From: Taeniopygia guttata
Lineage: Eukaryota > Chordata > Aves > Passeriformes > Estrildidae
DNA: 64,000 nucleotides
Reading direction: 5' to 3'
Assembly (NCBI RefSeq): GCF_048771995.1
Contig: NC_133024.1
Coordinates: 43,562,001 to 43,626,000, forward strand
Below the pieces are notes generated by a model, which saw nothing but the letters and a program-made list of their open reading frames with translations, ran no database searches and was not told the DNA's origin. The translations under genes were made by a program, and so were the position numbers. Positions within the stretch are counted from its first letter, which is position 1, and every line of letters starts with the position of its first letter. Shown here one piece after another: positions 57,277-64,000 of this stretch.

Positions 57277-59799
57277 ATGAAGCTTTGGATTTTTGTTCTA
57301 TGTTCAGTTGTGGTTGCATCTGATCCTTTCCAGTCACAGCCTTCTTTTTCTTCAGTCAGAGGATCTTGTCAGAGTCTGTGCTCCTGTGAAGAAAAGGATG
57401 ATACCATTATTATCAACTGTGACAAAAGAGACATCAAGATGATATCAGAAATAAATGTCCCACCATCACGGCCTTTCCATCTTAATCTGTTAAACAATGG
57501 TCTGAGTATGTTACATGTGAATGATTTTGCTGGCCTTGTTAATGCTATTTCTCTGCATCTTGGTTTTAACAATATAGCAGATATTGAGCCTGGAGCTTTC
57601 AATGGTCTCAGCCTTCTTAAACAACTTCATATCAATCACAATTCTTTGGAAACACTTAAAGAAGATACGTTTAATGGATTGGAAAATTTGGAGTTTCTTC
57701 AAGCAGACAACAATTTCATCACAGTGATTGAAGCAAGTGCCTTTAGCAAGCTCAACAGGCTTAAAGTGCTTATTTTGAATGATAATGCCATTGAGTATCT
57801 TCCTCCAAACATATTTCGTTTTGTGCCATTGACCCATTTAGATCTGCGTGGAAACCAGTTACAGACACTGCCCTATGTTGGCTTTTTGGAACACATTGGA
57901 AGAATACTAGACCTTCAGTTGGAAGACAATAAATGGGCCTGTAACTGTGATTTGTTGCAGTTGAAGATATGGCTAGAAAACATGCCTCCTCAGTCCATAA
58001 TAGGTGATGTTGTATGCAATAGTCCTTCAGTTATCAAAGGTAGCATATTAAGCCGGCTGAAAAAAGAATCACTTTGTCCCACTCATCCTGTTAATGAACT
58101 TGAAGATCCTTCAGGGTCACTGCCCTTGGTTGTAACCACCTCTATCAGTGATAATCATCTATCAACTAAGGTGATTCCTCTCCTGAAAGCTCCTACTAAA
58201 GAGCCAAGTTTAGTGCTTCATACTTCCAAGCCTACTACATTTCTAGGAATCTCTTGTCCTGTCCCTTGTCACTGCACCAGCCATATGCTCTCAGGAGTTC
58301 TTATGCACTGCCAGGAGCGAAATATTGAAAGCTTGTCTGATTTAGGACCCCCTCCTCCAAATCCTAAAAAGCTTATCCTAGCTGGAAACATTATTCAGAC
58401 GCTATTGAAATCAGATCTTGTGGACTATGCTAGCCTGGAAATGCTTCACCTGGGGAACAATCGCATTGAGATCCTTGAGGAAGGTTCCTTTATGAATCTG
58501 ACTAGACTACAGAAACTATATCTCAATGGCAATCATCTTACAAAGCTAAGTCAGAATCTCTTCCTTGGCCTTCAGCACCTTGAGTACTTGTACCTTGAAT
58601 ACAATGCCATCAAAGAAGTTTTGCCAGGGACATTTAATGTAATGCCAAAACTGAAAGTTCTCTACCTAAACAACAACCTTCTGCAGGCTTTGCCACCCCA
58701 TATCTTTTCAGGTGTTCCCCTCACCAGATTAAATCTGAAAACAAACCAATTTGCTCATTTGCCTGTGAGCAATGTCTTGGATGAACTGGATATGCTGGTA
58801 CAAATTGAACTCGAAGACAACCCTTGGGACTGTACTTGTGATTCAGTTGGCCTGCAAAAATGGATACAAAAATTGAGCAAGAATACCATGATGGGTGATA
58901 TTTTTTGTAAATCTCCTGGGCACTTAGCAAAAAAAGAATTGAAATCCCTAAACAGCGAAGTCTTGTGTCCAGCTTTAATAAACAGCCACGCCCTACCAAC
59001 TCATGCCAGTTTTGTAGTTGTGACAACTTCTTCTCCTACTGCCAACACTGCAGACACCATCCTGCGGTCCCTTACAGATGCTGTCCCACTTTCTGTTCTA
59101 ATATTAGGACTGCTCATTGTGTTTATAACTATTGTATTTTGTGCAGCAGGAATAGTTGTTCTCGTTCTGCATCGGCGCCGGAGATACAAAAAGAAACAAG
59201 TGGATGAACAAGTGAGGGACAGCAGCCCTGTTCACCTTCAGTACAGCATGTACGGGCATAAGACAACACACCACACCACAGAGCGCCCAGCTGCGACTCT
59301 CTATGAGCAGCGAATAGTCACCCCCATGGTTCAAGTGTACCACAGCCCGTCCTTCAGCCCCAAGCACACCGAGCAGCAACAGGAGGAGGGAAGTGAGAAG
59401 GAAGCTAATGATTCCAAATATCTTCGCCGAAGTCTCCTGGAAAGAGAGAACACTTCACCACTCACAGGTCCAAATGTCAAATACAAGGCTACAGATCAAT
59501 CTGCTGAATTTTTGTCTTTTCAGGATGCTAGCTGCTTGTATAGAAACATTCTTGAAAAAGAGAGAGAGCTGCAGCAACTAGGGATCACAGAATACCTAAG
59601 AAAAAATATTGTCCAGCTCCAACCTGATGTGGAAGTTCGTTATCCTGGAACACATGAAGAGTTGAAGTTAATGGAGACACTCATGTACTCCAGGCCAAGA
59701 AAGGTTTTTCTAGAACAAACTAAAAATGAGTATTTTGAGCTCAAGGCTAATTTACATGCTGAGCCTGACTACCTGGAAGTCCTGGAGCAGCAAACATGA
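57277..59799 (+). CDS. SLITRK6: SLITRK6, SLIT and NTRK-like protein 6
   Basis: 840 residues in one exon, very close in length (841) and sequence to human SLITRK6. It is a single-pass neuronal membrane protein that organises synapses and promotes or restrains neurite growth; in mammals it is needed for inner-ear and eye innervation (family knowledge). Layout: signal peptide about 1-19; Cys-rich LRR N-cap (C31, C35, C37, C48); first LRR block about 65-205; C-cap with C222, C224, C247, C267; linker; second N-cap (C327, C331, C333, C345); second LRR block about 365-505; C-cap with C519, C521, C544, C564; membrane helix about 603-631 followed by RRRRYKKK; cytoplasmic tail of about 205 residues ending in a Trk-like PDYLEVLEQQT (Tyr832). 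The ATG at 57277 starts the signal peptide and lies 15 bases after the acceptor. No frameshift or stop: the gene looks intact. Confidence 0.98.
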   Translation: MKLWIFVLCSVVVASDPFQSQPSFSSVRGSCQSLCSCEEKDDTIIINCDKRDIKMISEINVPPSRPFHLNLLNNGLSMLHVNDFAGLVNAISLHLGFNNIADIEPGAFNGLSLLKQLHINHNSLETLKEDTFNGLENLEFLQADNNFITVIEASAFSKLNRLKVLILNDNAIEYLPPNIFRFVPLTHLDLRGNQLQTLPYVGFLEHIGRILDLQLEDNKWACNCDLLQLKIWLENMPPQSIIGDVVCNSPSVIKGSILSRLKKESLCPTHPVNELEDPSGSLPLVVTTSISDNHLSTKVIPLLKAPTKEPSLVLHTSKPTTFLGISCPVPCHCTSHMLSGVLMHCQERNIESLSDLGPPPPNPKKLILAGNIIQTLLKSDLVDYASLEMLHLGNNRIEILEEGSFMNLTRLQKLYLNGNHLTKLSQNLFLGLQHLEYLYLEYNAIKEVLPGTFNVMPKLKVLYLNNNLLQALPPHIFSGVPLTRLNLKTNQFAHLPVSNVLDELDMLVQIELEDNPWDCTCDSVGLQKWIQKLSKNTMMGDIFCKSPGHLAKKELKSLNSEVLCPALINSHALPTHASFVVVTTSSPTANTADTILRSLTDAVPLSVLILGLLIVFITIVFCAAGIVVLVLHRRRRYKKKQVDEQVRDSSPVHLQYSMYGHKTTHHTTERPAATLYEQRIVTPMVQVYHSPSFSPKHTEQQQEEGSEKEANDSKYLRRSLLERENTSPLTGPNVKYKATDQSAEFLSFQDASCLYRNILEKERELQQLGITEYLRKNIVQLQPDVEVRYPGTHEELKLMETLMYSRPRKVFLEQTKNEYFELKANLHAEPDYLEVLEQQT

Positions 59800-60175
59800 A
59801 GTGATAATACACTGGGCTGGGGCCGAACTTCTGTGATTTTACTTTAAGGTGGAATAATTGTAAATAAAAGTGCCTTATAATAACATGTCAACAGTCAGAA
59901 CTTAAGCACAGCAGTAATCCTAGCAAAGAAAAACTCAGGGATCACTGTGGGAAGCCATGGGGTTGTGAGCAGGCAATATGTCACACCCCAAGTTAAGCAA
60001 GAATTTAGTATGATTGAACTGTGGGAGGAAGATTGCTTATTGCACTATTCCTCAACATTTTGAAAAGGAGTGTATGCCAGTCTCCGTTCTCTTCTCTCCC
60101 AACCTATGGAAAAAAAAGTTAATTACCTTTACCCCTTCTTTTTTCCCTCCATTTAATTAGATTCCTTTAAAAAAC

Positions 60176-60210
<35 letters not shown>

Positions 60211-61160
60211 CTCCAACACCTGTGTTTGTATTTATAACCTTAGAGTGTATATGTTAGGTTAGTACATGCACTGCATACATGACCACTGTCTACAACTATA
60301 CCTAACATACCTTTATAATAAATATGAAAGGAGTTGAAAAGTTCTCATCCTAAATGTCAGTTAAAAAGGAAAAGAGATAAAATTTTTTTTCTGTATTCAG
60401 CCAGAGCCTGCAAATATTTAAGTATGTTAAAACAAACTTCATGTGAATTCTGTATCAGTATGTGGAAGGAAAAATATGTATCTATGTTTACCCAACATCT
60501 TGAACAAAGAAAACTGCAAGCCTTTTGCTACTTTCCCTATCTGATAGCTTTACCTAAGTTTGGACAATCTTTTCTTGAGCTGCTGCTATAAGATATTGTG
60601 CATCACTGGTGTTTCAACTCATAATCCTGGGCAATTTGAAAAGCTACTGAGAATCAGCTGTAAATATGTTACTTTGTTTAATAAGTTTGATTTTTTAAAA
60701 TATATATATATATACATATGTATATAAATAGCTTCTGTGCTGGCTTTAAATATTCTTGAAGGAAATGAGTTTGCTGTGGCTAGGAATTTCCAAGTGCATA
60801 TACAGGTCCTTTCCCACCCTAACCAAAAGCAATGCTCAGACAGAATAATTGCAACAATACACACATGAGGAAGAATAATGGTATTTAGCTATTTGTACAA
60901 AAATATATTTTCTGAAATTAGAAGAAAATAAACTGTTGTGGGAAAAAATAGGTTACAAACACATAGAACACTGCAGGTTTATTTTTGCAATGAATTCTCA
61001 CTAGATTTATATTTACTATTTATTCTGTATAATTTTGTATTTTTTTCTTTCCAATTCACAAGAAAAGAAAAAGCTTATTCCTGGCTGATTTTCAAAATAA
61101 TCAAGGAACTGCTCTCTATTAATGAAAAAGAAATAAAGAGTTTTTTAAATGTCTTTTTCT
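59800..61160 (+). other. SLITRK6: SLITRK6 3' UTR (end uncertain)
   Basis: After the TGA at 59797-59799 there is no further coding frame. AATAAA signals occur at 59863-59868, 60317-60322, 60927-60932 and 61132-61137. The first lies only about 65 bp past the stop and would give a very short UTR; the last two would give about 1.2-1.4 kb, close to what is usual for the mammalian transcript. A long A run (about 60174-60203) lies within it and could cause internal oligo-dT priming in cDNA data. The right limit given here is a guess after the last signal. Confidence 0.55.
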
Positions 61161-64000
61161 TAAAGGTCACTTTTTAAAGACGGCAGCAACTTCTGCATGC
61201 ACAAGTTTAAAACTACTTGGGAATTAAACACAATGATTCTCATTCTTGTCATGTGGATAGAAGCATCTTATCCTGAGTGCAGTAAGGTCATTCAATTTCT
61301 GTGCATGACTGATGTGGTGCCAAAACACAATTTCTGACCTGCATTTATCTTCCTCTAAGCAAATATTTTGTAAACTGACTATGCATGTGTTTTTTGGGTT
61401 TTTCTTTTTTTTCTAATTCCTATTTGTAAAGTGAAAAATCAGTTTAATTACTACATGTATAGATATGTATGCTAAATTTAGCATTGAAATCTTGATAAAC
61501 TCTAAGTAAAAAGATATATTCTTTAGTTCAAAATACTGTCCATGTCTTACCTATTTGTATATACAAATGAAAGTTCTTCATATTCTACATAAGTTTCTGA
61601 CAGAAAAATTTCTTGTATTGCATATGAAAGTCAGATTCTCAGTTCTTTCAAATTTGCATAGATATAAAAACTTTTATGGTGCTATACTAATTTCTGTAGT
61701 TTGAGGATCTGACCATCTTTTGTCTCTGTTAACAAATCAACTTCCTTATTAATGTTTCTGAGATGTTACCAGATTTTTATGGAAGTATAACTTTGCTTTC
61801 AAAAATCAAAATTTCAGTTATTAGAGAAGAAGTATTATTTCTTCTTTCCATTTCTGAGAATAATTTAATAAGAAAACCTGTCTATTTTGGAAGATTATGA
61901 AGAGTAAATGTGGTGACAATATATTTATTTCATTGCTATCTTAATTCCAGACTATGAAAGACAATATTGAGTATTGCTTGTGCAGGTAGGGGTGTGAAAA
62001 AATAGAAAGTGAATGTGCAATAGCTTTGCATTAAATTAGATATATGATGTTATTTTAGGTTTACTTGCATATTCAAGCACGTGTAAATGTGCTTCATGAA
62101 CCTATTGAAACCCATGCCTGGATCTGGAGGAGCAACTGAGGGGCAGGTGGGATGGCTTAGAGCATCAAAATGACACTGTATGTCTCCATTTCAAGAATTA
62201 ATTTCACACAGGAAAAAAAAATCAGATAAATTTATTATATGGATTAATTAAATGCAGTTAAAAATTGAATTTATTTAATGGAAATATAAAGCTTTGAATG
62301 CTGAATCAGACCCATTAAATTGGTCTTTTTCAAATTCTCAGAGGTCTTAAATTAGTGTAGAGAAAAAAAATCAAAATACAAATTTAAATGGTACTTGATA
62401 ACAGAGGTTATTATTTCAGTGTCATTGATTTCATTAGTTATTTCAAAAAAAAAAAACAAAAAACAAAGCATGTAAAAATAACACCCTGTAATTGGCAAGA
62501 CGAGGGGAAATGGTGATTCAAGCCCTCGGGCTGAGATTTAAGAGAAATAGCTTCAGACTAAAGACAATTGCCACATGCACAGATGTCACTTTGCTTAGCT
62601 GCTAACAGTTACTTGGCAGAATGTTAAGGACAACTGTGTGGCAAACATTTTTTTCCCTTGCAGTCTCAAGGCATCAGAAGGAAGAGTGAGCTAAATTAGT
62701 GTCAAAGCAAGTCAGTTACACAGCTGTATCAGAGCCTGGCTCAGCAAGATTAAAGAGACCTTTACCATTTAGCTCTCCTTCAGAAGGGAGAGCCATGCCT
62801 TTCCCTTTAGAAGGACAACTGTGCTCTGTGGCAGTCTGTACAACACCGCAAGTGGCTTGGCAGTATCCAGGAATCTCCAGGATGTGTCTCGCTGTCCACT
62901 TTCCTATCATCACATTGCCTACTGGGCTGCCATGTAGTGAACTTTTATAATAAGAAGAGAGGGGTCTGCCTTACATTCAGATTTTTCCAACAATGAGGAA
63001 AATTTATACTGCCATAACAAAAAAAGGACAAATATTTGGCCTCATATGATCATTCTTCAGCTAAAGAAAATCATTGTCTGCTTATAAAAATAATATCATG
63101 ACAAAAGAAAGACATCACATGAGAAAGAAGCATGTGATATCTATTTCTAGAAGTTCCTTGGAATATTATAACAACTGGAAATGTGTCATTAATATTATTG
63201 ATGTTTGCAGAAAGCTCGAAAGGGTATTCATAAATTTTTCTGTTAAAATCCTATTGTCTTTTTTTTTTTTTTTCAGTGGCAGGCACAGTTAAGTGGTTTG
63301 ATACATTTTTACTTAGCTAGAATAATGGAGGTTGGAAGGCAAAGCATGTTTGACAGTGTGCAACAAAGTGGATCCATTTTTTTCCTGTCAGCATGAGAGT
63401 TTAATTGAGTACGAGAACAGTGTTTCATCAAGCACACTGGTGTAAGTGGCAGCTGTGATGTTGTTGCTAGGGTATCTCAAGGTAACCAACACTGCCATTT
63501 TTTGCCTCACATTTGATTGAAGAAAATAAGTAACACCACAGACTGTTCTCTAAATAAACATATTAAAACAATTTATTACACTTCTTTATGTTAAACTGTT
63601 CTTATATTTTCAACTTCATAGAAGAAAAATCTATTTATCTTTCTTTTTCTTCCTGTTACAGGTAATTTTCCCACAAACTTTTAGTACTGCTACTTGATTA
63701 TGTTGCCTGCAGTGATACCTCTCCAAGCTTTTTAAAATAAATAAAACCCAATCCCACACTTAAAAAACCCTATCCAACAAAGACTATAAGTATACACATT
63801 AATTAGAGTATTTGCCTATTCAGAAATGACCCAATATTTTTACACATTCTTTGCCATTTAAATGATAGATCAACCTTTACGTCATCTATTCCAGACTGAA
63901 AACTAGTTTGTACTTATTTTCAATGATGTGTCAAACCTATCAGATTTTAATATACTCCTTTTTAATTTGCAGTCCTTGTTTCTCTGATTGGAATCTGAGG
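61161..64000. other. Non-coding stretch downstream of SLITRK6
   Basis: About 2.8 kb of AT-rich DNA with no supported gene or recognised repeat. Short frames here are not protein-like. It may include further 3' UTR or regulatory sequence, which cannot be decided from the sequence alone. Confidence 0.45.

Noticed and set aside
58721..59379. Minus-strand frames opposite SLITRK6
   Set aside because: They are shadows of the strong coding frame on the + strand.

Overview
The window looks like vertebrate, and specifically avian, nuclear DNA. It is AT-rich, has almost no coding sequence, carries several CR1-type LINE fragments (the dominant avian retrotransposon), and has ERVL/ERVK-like LTRs of the kinds known from birds. 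The density and type of LTRs suggest a passerine; that is an inference. I see no operons, tRNA or rRNA genes, CRISPR arrays or other prokaryotic features.

Only one intact protein-coding gene is recognisable: SLITRK6 on the + strand. Its 840-codon ORF lies in one exon (57277-59799). A 5' non-coding exon is proposed at about 53460-53891, joined through a 3.37-kb intron with a good donor (53892) and acceptor (57261). The 3' UTR has several AATAAA signals between 59863 and 61137. The gene sits at the right end of a gene-poor stretch of more than 50 kb.

The second notable object is an endogenous retrovirus on the - strand (27823-32363). It has two 404-bp LTRs that are identical by eye, a 6-bp target-site duplication, a lysine-tRNA-type primer-binding site, a polypurine tract, a GC-rich leader with a gag-like frame, a short integrase-C-terminus-like frame and a broken env-like region. 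Most of gag-pro-pol is missing and about 1.2 kb of very AT-rich DNA fills the middle. The combination of identical LTRs and a decayed interior suggests recent movement as a defective passenger.

Other mobile DNA consists of solo or partial LTRs at about 3000-3740 (tentative), 14357-14970, 17881-18343, 36863-37329 (nested in a CR1), 43809-44415 and 47375-47905. CR1 fragments lie at about 1318-1575, 9284-9890, 36690-37795, 40418-40545, 44955-45190 and 50325-50430. Simple repeats include a long CTCTCC hexanucleotide array (4503-4711), an ATT array inside one LTR, a poly-A block, an AT-rich tract and several recurrent A/C-rich tracts.

The remaining stretches, 0.3 to 9.5 kb each, are unique-looking non-coding DNA in which I recognise no gene. 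I did not find convincing evidence of a wholly new biological system. The retroviral mosaic and two perfect palindromes are the best candidates for a second look.
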